Shown here: in pieces, positions 43,245 to 51,773 of the stretch
Position numbering within the stretch: position 1 is the first letter of the stretch
How the letters are laid out: every line of letters starts with the position of its first letter
Source of the DNA: Rubripirellula lacrimiformis
GTDB lineage: Bacteria; Planctomycetota; Planctomycetia; Pirellulales; Pirellulaceae
DNA length: 64,000 bases
Direction of reading: 5' to 3'
Assembly (NCBI RefSeq): GCF_007741535.1
Contig: NZ_CP036525.1
Coordinates: 4,588,001-4,652,000, forward strand
Notes under the pieces: model-generated
What the model was told of the DNA's origin: nothing
The model's input: only the letters and a program-made list of their open reading frames with translations
The model's database searches: none
Translations under genes and position numbers: made by a program

Positions 43245-44311
43245 ATCGAGTAACTCCTGTAACACACGACGCAATCATTGGATGCATCCTGGGAACCGCC
43301 GTCGGCGATGCTCTTGGGTTGCCGTACGAAGGTGTTTCGTCGGAGCGAGCGCCCCGATTGCTCGGCCCGCCGGATCGTTACCGGTTCTTTCTCCGGCGCG
43401 GCATGATTTCCGACGATACAGAACACACCTGCTTGGTGGCCGGGTCGTTGATCGAAGCGAACGGCGATGTCGATCTTTTCGCACGTCGTTTCGCCAGTCG
43501 GCTGCGATGGTGGATCCTGGCTTTGCCGGCGGGCGTCGGTAAAGCGACCGCTCGAGCGGGCATCAAACTCTGGTTAGGAGCCAAGCCCAACAGCGCCGGC
43601 GTCTTCTCCGCAGGCAACGGTCCGGCGATGCGAGCGGCGATCTTTGGCGCGGCGTTCGACGACCTTCCCAAGATGCTTCAGTTCGTGCGATCTTCATCGC
43701 GTTTGACGCACACCGATCCCAAAGCGGAATACGGCGCGATCGCGGTGGCACTCGCCGCTCGACATTCACGTGACCATGATTCGGTGGATGCGAACCTGTG
43801 GCTGTCCGATGTTGTCGATACCGTGGGCGATGACGGATCCGAACTGACTGAGTTGTTACGTCGATCCGTCGACAGCGTGGCGACCGGAGAGTCAACCAAG
43901 TCGTTTGCTGATTTGCTGGGGTTATCGCAAGGCGTCAGCGGCTACACCTACCACACCGTCCCCGTCGCCATTCACGCATGGTTGTCTCACCCAAGAGATT
44001 ATCGGCAGGCGGTCACGGAGATCATTCAGTGCGGAGGCGACGCCGACACCACCGCGGCAATTGTGGGCGGAATTGTCGGTGCCGGAGTCGGTGAAGACGG
44101 AATCCCGCGGGCATGGATCGGCGGCATTTGGGAATACCCACGCAGCGTCGCCTGGATGCGATCACTTGGCAAAACACTGGCCGACACACTTCATGAGAAG
44201 CGTCCAGCCAAGCCACCCACCGTCAATCCACTCGCCGTCTTGATTCGCAACATGCTGTTTTTGTTCATCGTTCTCTTTCACGGCTTCCGCCGACTTGCAC
44301 CGCCATACTGA
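43241..44311 (+). CDS. ADP-ribosylglycohydrolase (DraG/ARH type)
   Basis: 356 residues. Metal and substrate motifs of the ADP-ribosylglycohydrolase family: GCILGTAVGDALGLPYEG at the start, ISDDTEHTCLVAGSLIE (SDDTxxT), then FSAGNGPAMRAAIFGA and IIQCGGDADTTAAIVGGIVG near the C-terminus. It should remove ADP-ribose from a protein or nucleic-acid target using two magnesium ions. The C-terminal tail is hydrophobic (LIRNMLFLFIVLFHGF), perhaps a membrane anchor. It is followed four bases later by the truncated M28 peptidase. A decayed copy of its last 50 codons lies at 37449. Confidence 0.92.
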   Translation: MNRVTPVTHDAIIGCILGTAVGDALGLPYEGVSSERAPRLLGPPDRYRFFLRRGMISDDTEHTCLVAGSLIEANGDVDLFARRFASRLRWWILALPAGVGKATARAGIKLWLGAKPNSAGVFSAGNGPAMRAAIFGAAFDDLPKMLQFVRSSSRLTHTDPKAEYGAIAVALAARHSRDHDSVDANLWLSDVVDTVGDDGSELTELLRRSVDSVATGESTKSFADLLGLSQGVSGYTYHTVPVAIHAWLSHPRDYRQAVTEIIQCGGDADTTAAIVGGIVGAGVGEDGIPRAWIGGIWEYPRSVAWMRSLGKTLADTLHEKRPAKPPTVNPLAVLIRNMLFLFIVLFHGFRRLAPPY

Positions 44312-44314
44312 CTG

Positions 44315-45010
44315 TTGAATCCCGACCGCGAACAAATCGAAGCCAACCTTCGTCTGTATGTCGATCGACTTGCGGGGTTGATCGGTCCGCGCACGTTGCA
44401 AAAGCCGAAAACGATTCAAGCGACGATCGGTTACATCGAAGGTCAATGGTCCGAGATGGGTTACACGAATGATCGCGAGTGCTATGACGCTCTCGGCGAT
44501 GAAGCCACGAACTTGATCGTCGAACAACCCGGATCAAAACGTGCCAGCGAGATTGTTGTGCTGGGCGCTCACTACGACACGGTCTTCTCGACGCCCGGTG
44601 CCGACGACAACGCATCCGCCGTGGCGGTGATGTTGGAAGTTAGCCGCTTGCTGCGCAAGCACACCGGCAAGCGGACCGCACGCTATGTCGCGTTCGCCTG
44701 CGAAGAGCCGCCGTACTTCAACGTCGATGCGATGGGCAGCCAGCACCATGCCCGCCAATCACGCAAACGTGGTGACGACATTGTCGGCATGCTGTGCCTG
44801 GAGATGGTCGGCTATTACAGCTTGCACAAAGGATCTCAAGAAATCCCACCAGCGATCCCAAAATTCCTCCACCGATTCTTTCCCAAGCGAGGCAACTTTC
44901 TCGCTGCCGTCGGCAACATGCCGTCCTGGAAGTTGAACTGGCAATTCCGCCAGCAGTTCCCGGTCGCCCCGTGCTACTGGGTGGTGAGCGTGGGGTGTAG
45001 GTGCATTTGA
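44315..45010 (+). pseudogene. M28 family aminopeptidase, truncated by IS (copy B)
   Basis: TTG start at 44315. About 211 residues match M28 peptidases: REQIEANLRLYVDRLAGLIG, IVVLGAHYDTVFSTPGADDN with the first zinc ligands H and D, and YVAFACEEPPYFNVDAMGSQ with the catalytic EE. At about 44949 the sequence enters the terminal inverted repeat of the IS element and reads 20 unrelated codons to a stop. The remaining zinc ligands and the C-terminal part are lost, so it should be inactive. The missing C-terminus resembles the fragment at 36654-36787. Confidence 0.8.
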
Positions 45011-46682
45011 AGGTTGGTCGAGCTGCCGAGGCCTGCTGCGATAGGGATATCGTGCCTTCGGAACCGACGTCCACCGCTCATGTGTAGTCCCAAACGAAAA
45101 ATCGGAGTGGGAGTGCTCGGCTGGGCGCGTGCGTCACCAGTGCTGAGGCCAAAGTCAACGTTCTAGACCGCTGGGGTTACGCTACTTCTGGTCGATCTTA
45201 TCCACGAGGCGACGGAACACCCATCGCCGATCCACTGAGCATCGCTTGCCAAAGTTCGGCAAACGATTCAAACACGAAGTGACTCACATGGCTGCGAAGC
45301 TTTTCCCACAACGCTCGGCGACTCTTGAACTTCTCCTGCACCGAGGCAAACAGCGGACAGCATGCTTGCTGTACTTGGTCAACCATGAACGCTAAAAACA
45401 TCAGCAGCATCAGTACCGTTGATAGGTTTTGCTTTCCATGGCCGTAGTTGTGTTCAAAGTGGTAGCCTTGATTCTTGAGCGTATTAAACGTCTCATTCTC
45501 AATCCGCCAGCGACTACGACCTCCCGCGGCGAATTTCGATAGCAGCGAACGATCTAACGTGACGTTCGTCACCCAACTGAATCGCTTGCTCACTTCGCCG
45601 CTATCGTTGTCGTATTCAAAGTGCTGCAGAAAATTCACTCGCAGAGATTGATTCGACGCATTGAGCGCCAGGTCACTGACGCACTGGGTCTCGCTTTGGA
45701 TGACGCGGTTACCGATCGGGTCAACCCGTGTGAGTGTTTCGATTCGGTCTTCGTCGCCCGCAGCAATCACTTGATCGAACAAGTGAGCGTGGTCACCCGG
45801 TTTTGCACCGAGCAAGTAACTCATCTTCAGATCTTTCAGGTCGGCGATGTGCGGAGCGTTGCTGGCCAGTCCGTCTTCGACCACGATCAGCTTGATCTTC
45901 GGATAGAGCAAGCGAATTCGCTTCAATAGACGTCGTGTCGCATTACGTTCGCAATCGTTTTTGGTTTCTCCGTCTTGTTTGACGATGGGTTCGATTGCCA
46001 GTGGGATGACGACTTTCTGGTCGGGATGAACGAGCACCGCGGCAACCGCTTGATGCACATACTGAATCTTGCCACCACTGGTTTTACGTTCCAAGCACTC
46101 GGGGCAATGGATCTTTGAGGAACAGAAGTATCCAGTGCCATCGATCGCTAGCAGGTAATGATCATTGTGGAACGCGAACTCTCGGAGGACGTTCCTGCGT
46201 TGAAGTTCGTGGAAGATGTCGGCAAAGGCTTCGTTGAGATGACTTGTATCGATAACGTCAAGGATCTCTCGTATGGACGTATCGCTGGGAATAGCGTCGA
46301 TCCCGAAGAGTCGTTTGATGGCAGGTTCGCCGGACCGTTCTTCAAAAGCTGACAGTGATGGGTCTTTGAGTGAGAACATCGCAAACGCAGCCAAGAGAGT
46401 ATCCACCATTGGATAAACCGTCCCGGATTGTTCCCGCGCGTCGGGGACCGATTGAAATCTCCGGCGTAACGTATCGATGAGTGCATCAGCGCAAAGGAAT
46501 CGCCGCAACTTGGGGAACTGGGGCGCCGGACGGGTCATGATCGATCGCGTTGGACGAGAGCGAAAGCCGTCCATTGGAGCGTCAACCCCCGCCTCCAATC
46601 AAGGCTTCATCCAATCGCGACACGCTAGCAAATCACCGCACCGTATTTTACGGGATTTAGCCAACCGCCGGGAACTGCTGGC
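44949..46682 (-). mobile_element. Insertion sequence, IS4-like, with 15-bp inverted repeats
   Basis: GCCAGCAGTTCCCGG at 44949-44963 and its exact reverse complement at 46668-46682 flank one transposase gene; total about 1734 bp. No target-site duplication could be found next to the ends. It truncates the M28 peptidase gene. The piece between the transposase stop and the left end (about 235 bases) is non-coding. Confidence 0.75.
45198..46538 (-). CDS. IS4-like DDE transposase
   Basis: 446 residues from the ATG at 46538; a longer start at 46598 is possible. DDE-type features: HYLLAIDGTGYFCSSK (first Asp), KLIVVEDGLASNAPH (second Asp) and SRWRIENETFNTLKNQGYHF (Glu within the Y/R-x-x-IE-x-x-F helix). 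The N-terminal LRRRFQSVPDAREQSGTVYP and MFSLKDPSLSAFEER fit IS4-like planctomycete transposases. The frame is intact, so the element may still be active. It lies within a pair of 15-bp inverted repeats. Confidence 0.9.
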   Translation of the reverse strand: MTRPAPQFPKLRRFLCADALIDTLRRRFQSVPDAREQSGTVYPMVDTLLAAFAMFSLKDPSLSAFEERSGEPAIKRLFGIDAIPSDTSIREILDVIDTSHLNEAFADIFHELQRRNVLREFAFHNDHYLLAIDGTGYFCSSKIHCPECLERKTSGGKIQYVHQAVAAVLVHPDQKVVIPLAIEPIVKQDGETKNDCERNATRRLLKRIRLLYPKIKLIVVEDGLASNAPHIADLKDLKMSYLLGAKPGDHAHLFDQVIAAGDEDRIETLTRVDPIGNRVIQSETQCVSDLALNASNQSLRVNFLQHFEYDNDSGEVSKRFSWVTNVTLDRSLLSKFAAGGRSRWRIENETFNTLKNQGYHFEHNYGHGKQNLSTVLMLLMFLAFMVDQVQQACCPLFASVQEKFKSRRALWEKLRSHVSHFVFESFAELWQAMLSGSAMGVPSPRG

Positions 46683-46730
46683 ACATCCCCGACTTGGATA
46701 TTGATCTGCATTTGATCAGAACCTGTTTAT

Positions 46731-47201
46731 TCAGTTTTTCTGAAATTGAACGATGACGACTCGCCCTCCGAAGCTAATGTTCGCAAGCTCATCCCTCATC
46801 ATATCAAGAACCGCTTCAGGCGACCCGCCACCGGTACCCGCACCAATCAGTGGCAACGCGATCGAATTGAATTGCTTCTCCTCAGCCAATGCCAACGCGC
46901 TCTGACACGATTGGCGGATCGACCTTTCGCTTGATCGCCACCACATGCTTATGCCGGCCACATGGATAATTGCTTTGAATGGCAGATTGCCCGCACTGGT
47001 TAGCACCGCACCACCAAGCGGAATTGCCCCGTGCTTGGCAAGCTCACGAAACGGAGCGTATCCACCACGCCGTTTAATCGCTCCCGAGACGACCTGCGGA
47101 AGCAGTAGCCACCAAGGGATGATGTTTCGATTCCAGGCGTTGACGACTACATCGACGTCTTGGTCGAGAAGGTCGCCCGTCACGATTTGGATATTGCCCA
47201 A
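46731..47201 (-). CDS. Macro-domain protein
   Basis: 156 residues, start TTG at 47201. All macro-domain landmarks are present: IQIVTGDLLDQDVDVVVNAW, RNIIPWWLLLPQVVSGAIKR, GGAVLTSAGNLPFKAIIHVA and SIALPLIGAGTGGGSPEAVL. Such domains bind ADP-ribose and some remove it from proteins. It belongs to the AppR-1-p-processing type with a long tryptophan-containing loop. Its position some 2.4 kb from an ADP-ribosylglycohydrolase, separated by an IS, suggests a broken ADP-ribose-handling locus. Confidence 0.9.
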   Translation of the reverse strand: MGNIQIVTGDLLDQDVDVVVNAWNRNIIPWWLLLPQVVSGAIKRRGGYAPFRELAKHGAIPLGGAVLTSAGNLPFKAIIHVAGISMWWRSSERSIRQSCQSALALAEEKQFNSIALPLIGAGTGGGSPEAVLDMMRDELANISFGGRVVIVQFQKN

Positions 47202-47885
47202 GAGTGAGTTACCTCGGAAAAGTGATGGCGTGGTTAACTTGCATATTGGATATCTCGAGAACGGGCGGAGGTTTGGGAAATCCAGGAAAATGGTTCTGTA
47301 TCAGGCGTCTCCCGCTAGGTCGGTTCTAGAAACGTTGACCAAATTCTTCGGATAGCACTCCGGGACTTCATAACCTGGAGGTCTGCATCGTACAGAGACA
47401 CGAGAGACCTTTGCCCGAGATCGCCCCAGAGACCGCCATCGCCGGAGGCCGGATAGTACTTTCCCAGAGACACGCCGAAAGAAGTTTTGCTGGCCAGCGA
47501 TGACGCAAGTCCTTGCCAGATAAGAGATAAAGCACGAAAAAAGCCGGCGTCAGTCATGAAGACCAACGTCGGCTGATTCGATAACCCGGCGGTCGGATTA
47601 AACCGACATGCCAGATTGAAGTTGTGGGCGACCGGCGGTTTTCAAACTCTTGCGGGATTCTAGCCGTTGGTCAGAAGGCTTGCCAGATTAAGCGGTGATT
47701 TTCTTGTAGGTATTGCTCGGTTTCAGGAATCGGATTGTACGTTGCCGTTCCTTGGTGGGGTGAATTGTTTTTGATTGGCTTGATTTTTACTTTGGCGCGC
47801 ATGCGGACGTAATGACGGCATAGGTAACCGGGGAGGGAGCGTTTGGTTGCTCCCGGTTCCTTGTTGTTCTTATAAAGGGTTGCGT
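47202..47885. other. Intergenic region left of the recombinase cassette
   Basis: About 680 bases. A minus-strand frame at 47315-47566 has no family or start signal. At 47603-47618 there is a hairpin (GTCGG/CCGAC). At 47825-47865 an inverted repeat (aaccggggag / ctcccggtt) lies about 20 bases before the first cassette gene and could be a leader structure. No attachment site could be fixed without a comparison genome. Confidence 0.45.
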
Positions 47886-48146
47886 ATGGGTAAGCCGGAT
47901 TTGGATGTGGGTGAGTTGTCGCCGGATGAGCGACGACGGGCTGTGGCTGAATTGCTTGGTCGCGGCGTGGGGCGGTGGAAACGGTTTTGCCTGGAAACTG
48001 TTTCGGGAACTCTTGAAGACTCTTTGGGAAAGCCGCTTGAGGCGGGTCGGTTTCCAGGGCTCTCTGTGACGGACGCGGTTTCTGAGCGGCAGATGACCGC
48101 GGCCGAATCCATTCCTTCTTTCACAGAGGTACCCTTTCATGAGTGA
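47886..48146 (+). CDS. Hypothetical protein, first gene of recombinase cassette
   Basis: 86 residues (LDVGELSPDERRRAVAELLG, RWKRFCLETVSGTLEDSLGK), helical and soluble. No family recognised. It overlaps the next gene by eight bases; its place at the start of the cassette suggests a regulatory or recombination-directionality role, but this is only position. Confidence 0.6.
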   Translation: MGKPDLDVGELSPDERRRAVAELLGRGVGRWKRFCLETVSGTLEDSLGKPLEAGRFPGLSVTDAVSERQMTAAESIPSFTEVPFHE

Positions 48147-48351
48147 TGCAAGACGCAGCAATATCGCTGCCATTCTTTCGCGTGCATTGACTCGCTGCCG
48201 AACCAAGGCAGAACAATCTGCGACGCAATGTGCGATCTACACTCGTCAGTCGAATCAAGTCGACGTCGAACAAGATTCCGAATCGCTCGAGATCAACGAA
48301 TTGTCGATCGTCTCCGAAACGGAGCAAGCTAACACGGAGGTGAGCCGATGA
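48139..48351 (+). CDS. Short protein with recombinase-like N-terminal motif
   Basis: 70 residues. The segment ATQCAIYTRQSNQVDVEQDS lines up with the serine recombinase start in the same cassette (IRCAIYTRKSTEEGLDQEFN), including the YTRxS catalytic serine, and is followed by SLEINELS where the recombinase has SLDAQ. The rest of the recombinase fold is missing. It overlaps its neighbours at both ends (8 bases, then ATGA). It could be a relic of duplication or a small modulator. Confidence 0.6.
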   Translation: MSDARRSNIAAILSRALTRCRTKAEQSATQCAIYTRQSNQVDVEQDSESLEINELSIVSETEQANTEVSR

Positions 48352-48839
48352 CGGATGAAACTCGATTGGCGGTTGCTGCGCTTGATGACAAAACAGTCAA
48401 TGAATTGCGAACGCTCTATGAAGAAGTGTTCGATGAAGTCTGTCGCAGCCGGCACAAAAAGTATTTGGTTCGACGCATCGCTTGGCGATTGCAAGCGTTA
48501 GACGAAGGCGGTCTGAGCAACGAAGCGAAACAGAAGGCTCGCGAGTTGGCGGCGACTTCGGATCTTCGCATGACGGCTCCTCGCGAAGAGGTTATGGACA
48601 ACGTTCGCCGGGTCACACCTGAAGAGGACGGGTATGTCGACTGGGATCCTCGATTGCCGCCGCCGGGCAGCTTTCTGGAACGGCGATACAAGGGCCAGAT
48701 GGTTCGCGTGCTCGTATTGACGGACGGATTTGAATACGAGGGCAAGCGGTTTCGTTCGCTGTCGAAAGTTGCGGGCGAGATCACCGGTGTCAGCTACAAC
48801 GGATTCCTCTTCTTTCGGCTCGGAAGGAGAAAGAAATGA
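48348..48839 (+). CDS. DUF2924 domain protein
   Basis: 163 residues. Matches DUF2924: LDDKTVNELRTLYEEVFDEV, RSRHKKYLVRRIAWRLQALD, then PPPGSFLERRYKGQMVRVLV, TDGFEYEGKRFRSLSKVAGE and ITGVSYNGFLFFRLGRRKK. DUF2924 genes are commonly found beside phage-like serine recombinases. It overlaps the previous gene and the recombinase (ATGA at both ends). It probably helps recombination or DNA binding; there is no direct proof. Confidence 0.9.
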   Translation: MTDETRLAVAALDDKTVNELRTLYEEVFDEVCRSRHKKYLVRRIAWRLQALDEGGLSNEAKQKARELAATSDLRMTAPREEVMDNVRRVTPEEDGYVDWDPRLPPPGSFLERRYKGQMVRVLVLTDGFEYEGKRFRSLSKVAGEITGVSYNGFLFFRLGRRKK

Positions 48840-50410
48840 AAAAGCAAACGGAATCTGAACGGCGGATCATTCGGTGCGCGATCTACACTCGCAAGTCGAC
48901 TGAGGAAGGTCTTGATCAAGAGTTCAATTCGTTGGACGCCCAGCGTGAGGCCGGCGAGAACTTCATCGCCAGTCAATCGCAAGAGGGTTGGAAGGTTGTT
49001 CCGACACACTACGACGATGGTGGCTATTCGGGCGGCAACGTTGACCGGCCGGCGATGAAGCGATTGTTGGAGGATATCACGGCGGGCAAGATTGATTGCG
49101 TGGTCGTCTACAAGGTCGACCGACTGAGTCGCAGTTTGCTGGACTTCTCGAAGATCATGGAAACGTTCGACAACCATGGCGTGTCGTTCGTGTCGGTGAC
49201 GCAACAGTTCAATACGACGCACTCGATGGGTCGGTTGACGTTGAACATCTTGCTTTCGTTCGCCCAGTTTGAACGAGAGATCATTGGCGAGCGGATTCGC
49301 GACAAGATTGCGGCTCAGCGACGGCGCGGGAAATGGGCGGGCGGTATCCCGGTGCTGGGCTACGACGTTGACCGGTCCGGGCCAAGCCCGAAGTTGGTGG
49401 TCAACGCTGACGAGGCGGCGAAGGTGCGGCGTATCTTTGGGTTGTATCTCGAAATGGAGTCGATGACGCCGGTGGTCGAAGAACTTGACCGTCGTGGCTG
49501 GTGCTTGAAGTCTTGGAAGACGAAATCGGGAAAGACGAGAGGCGGTAAACCATTTGATAAGTCGTCGCTGCATACGATGCTGACCAACCAAACCTACATT
49601 GGCCGGATCAAGCATAAGACGCAGACGTTCAAGGGTGAGCACACGCCGATTATTGACCAGAAGCTATTTGATGATGTCGCGGCGATCATGCGTAGTCACG
49701 CTCGCGGCGGCGGCAATCACCTGGTCAACAAGTATCAAGCGTTATTAAAGGGTTTGATCTATTGCCCGGCATGCAACTACTCGATGGTTCACAACGTAGC
49801 TCGCCGCCGGTCGAAAGTGTACCGCTACTACACGTGTGTGACGGCGATCAAACGCGGGCGGAAGTACTGTCCGTCGCCATCGCTTCCAGCTGCAGATATC
49901 GAGGCGGCCGTGGTCGACCAGATTCGCTGTATCGCCGACGATCCAGGCTTACGCCGCGATGTGTTGGAGCAGTCGAGTAAACGTTGCGAAGCGGAGTTGG
50001 CGGAGTTGAATACCCAACGAACGCAGCTCACCCAACGGTTGAATCACCAGCACGAGCAGATGAAACACATAAGCAGCTCGACTGACGTCGGGTCTGGCGA
50101 TTCAGAACGATTGGCCGCGTTACACCAAGAAGTTGCGGGCATTATCGAGTCGCTTGAAATCGTTGACGGCGAGATCAAACGCTTGACAGCCGAACAGATC
50201 GACGAGCGTGATGTGAACGCGGCCTTCTCGGATTTTGGCAACGTTTGGAATGAGCTGAACATACGCGAGAAGTCGGCGGTGCTGACGTTGCTGATTAGTC
50301 GAATCGAATTCGACGCTGACGAAAGCTCACTTTCGATTTCGATGCACCCGGCGGGCATCAAAACCTTTTCCGCCGAAGCGACCGAACAACAGCAGGAGAC
50401 GAATTCATGA
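48836..50410 (+). CDS. Large serine recombinase
   Basis: 524 residues. N-terminal resolvase domain with catalytic S21 in CAIYTRKSTEEG, VVYKVDRLSRSLLDFSKIME, and SVTQQFNTTHSMGRLTLNIL, FAQFEREIIGERIRDKIAAQ. The recombinase domain follows (KWAGGIPVLGYDV to NQTYIGRIKHKTQTFKGEHT), then a zinc ribbon (YCPACNYSMVHN to TAIKRGRKYC) and a coiled-coil C-terminus (LAELNTQRTQLTQRLNHQHE). Complete, so the cassette may be mobile or excisable. It overlaps both neighbours by ATGA. Confidence 0.95.
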   Translation: MKKQTESERRIIRCAIYTRKSTEEGLDQEFNSLDAQREAGENFIASQSQEGWKVVPTHYDDGGYSGGNVDRPAMKRLLEDITAGKIDCVVVYKVDRLSRSLLDFSKIMETFDNHGVSFVSVTQQFNTTHSMGRLTLNILLSFAQFEREIIGERIRDKIAAQRRRGKWAGGIPVLGYDVDRSGPSPKLVVNADEAAKVRRIFGLYLEMESMTPVVEELDRRGWCLKSWKTKSGKTRGGKPFDKSSLHTMLTNQTYIGRIKHKTQTFKGEHTPIIDQKLFDDVAAIMRSHARGGGNHLVNKYQALLKGLIYCPACNYSMVHNVARRRSKVYRYYTCVTAIKRGRKYCPSPSLPAADIEAAVVDQIRCIADDPGLRRDVLEQSSKRCEAELAELNTQRTQLTQRLNHQHEQMKHISSSTDVGSGDSERLAALHQEVAGIIESLEIVDGEIKRLTAEQIDERDVNAAFSDFGNVWNELNIREKSAVLTLLISRIEFDADESSLSISMHPAGIKTFSAEATEQQQETNS

Positions 50411-50823
50411 TTACGGTCAAATGTAAGATCAACGTGAACCTGAAGAAACCCGCCAAGAAGAAGCCGGAGTCGGTCGACGAACCACCGGTGAAACGGCGCG
50501 GAAAGGTACCAAGGATTTCACGCTTGATGGCACTCGCGATTCGGATGGACGAGATGCTGCGGCGTGGCGAAGCACAGGACACGATCGAACTTGCCGAGTT
50601 GGGCAAAGTCTCGCAGCCTCGCCTCACTCAAATCCTGAGCCTATCGCTGCTCGCCCCCGAGATCCAAGAAGCGTTGCTGTACCTGCCCCGCGAAATGACG
50701 GGGCGTTCCAAAATTCACGAAAGGAACTTGCGTCCGATCACGAAGCAACTGTGTTGGGTCAAGCAACGTAGAATGTGGAGCGAGCTGATTCGCTCAGTCA
50801 ATCCGACGGCGAACGATATTTGA
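50407..50823 (+). CDS. Recombinase-associated HTH protein
   Basis: 138 residues. Basic N-terminus (KPAKKKPESVDEPPVKRRGK), then a helix-turn-helix (ELAELGKVSQPRLTQILSLS) and LLAPEIQEALLYLPREMTGR, a KorB/ParB-like arrangement found beside DUF2924 and serine recombinase genes. It likely binds DNA and helps the recombinase. It is the last gene of the cassette; the stop is 9 bases from the end of the convergent metal-binding protein gene. Confidence 0.8.
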   Translation: MITVKCKINVNLKKPAKKKPESVDEPPVKRRGKVPRISRLMALAIRMDEMLRRGEAQDTIELAELGKVSQPRLTQILSLSLLAPEIQEALLYLPREMTGRSKIHERNLRPITKQLCWVKQRRMWSELIRSVNPTANDI

Positions 50824-50831
50824 CGCCGTAT

Positions 50832-51725
50832 TTAGAACGCTGGTGGAGTGATTCCCTTGGCTTTGAGGGCCGCGAGGTATTTGTCGGGTTCGGCGACTAG
50901 CTTTTTGGCGCAGCCGGGGCAGCAGATGTAGACGGCTTTTCCGTTCACATTCACTTTGCCTGGAACGCCCATGCCGCCGAGTGGTTCGTCCATCACGGGA
51001 CATGTTTTCTGTGCGGCGATCGCAGCAGCATCGGCAAGCGTTGATTTAAAAACGCCTTCGCGGACTTGTTCGCCCTTGGCGGTGTAGTACTTGGTGAGGT
51101 ACTGGTCGGGTGAGGCTTCGACTTTCTTGGTACAGCCAGCACAGCAGACGAAGAGCGACTTATCACCAATCGTGATCTTGGGTGGCTTGCCCATCGAGCC
51201 AAGAGGTTGGCCGCTTACGGGGCACGTGGCTTGAAGGCTAATGAGCAGTTCGTCTGAGAGCTTACCGCTGGCGAGTTTGCCCATCGCGTGGAAGACCAGA
51301 GGCTGGCTTCCGATATTGGTGATCTCGACATTCATGTGCAACGGTCGATCAACGACTTTGGAAAGGTCGACGCCGACTCCAATCGCGAGATTCTTGAGCG
51401 TTTTGAGTTGGTAGGTGTATTCCTTCTCGCTGTCACCGACTCGCAGTTTCAGTGTTCCGGTCGCGTCGGGCGGGGCGATCGGTTGGTCGTTCTTGCCAAG
51501 GATCATGAACATGATGCCTTTGTCGGCGATCACGGTTTCAACGCGACGGTCGCCGACGGTTTGCAGGGTGCCGCCGTGCGGGCCAGTTGCCTCGGTGGCG
51601 TGGCTGTGGCCAGCGTGGTCGTGTCCGGCGTGATTGTGCGGCGCGGCTGCTCCCTGGGCGAATACTGGTTGAGGTGTCACCAGCAAAGCTGCCGTACAAA
51701 CGGTTGCAAAGATTCGTCGTTTCAT
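50832..51725 (-). CDS. Periplasmic protein with two CPV/CCxGC metal-binding units
   Basis: 297 residues from the ATG at 51725 (an ATG four codons upstream is also possible). Signal peptide KRRIFATVCTAALLVTPQPVFA, then a His-rich stretch (HNHAGHDHAGHSHATEATGP), a beta-sandwich-like domain (TLKLRVGDSEKEYTYQL), and two repeats of one unit: TCPVSGQPLGSMGKPPKI ... FVCCAGCTKKVEASPDQYL and TCPVMDEPLGGMGVPGKV ... YICCPGCAKKLVAEPDKYL. The Cys-Pro-Val plus CCxGC pattern should bind a soft metal such as copper, silver or zinc. Probably a metal sponge or chaperone for the RND pumps. A methyltransferase gene lies between it and the lipoprotein carrying a third unit. Confidence 0.85.
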   Translation of the reverse strand: MKRRIFATVCTAALLVTPQPVFAQGAAAPHNHAGHDHAGHSHATEATGPHGGTLQTVGDRRVETVIADKGIMFMILGKNDQPIAPPDATGTLKLRVGDSEKEYTYQLKTLKNLAIGVGVDLSKVVDRPLHMNVEITNIGSQPLVFHAMGKLASGKLSDELLISLQATCPVSGQPLGSMGKPPKITIGDKSLFVCCAGCTKKVEASPDQYLTKYYTAKGEQVREGVFKSTLADAAAIAAQKTCPVMDEPLGGMGVPGKVNVNGKAVYICCPGCAKKLVAEPDKYLAALKAKGITPPAF

Positions 51726-51773
51726 GGGAAGTTCCATATCGGAAAAGGTCGGGGAAAGGCAATCAGTCTTGCG

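Noticed and set aside
47315-47566. Minus-strand frame left of the recombinase cassette
   Set aside because: No family, no ribosome site and start in a low-information region; not reported as a gene.
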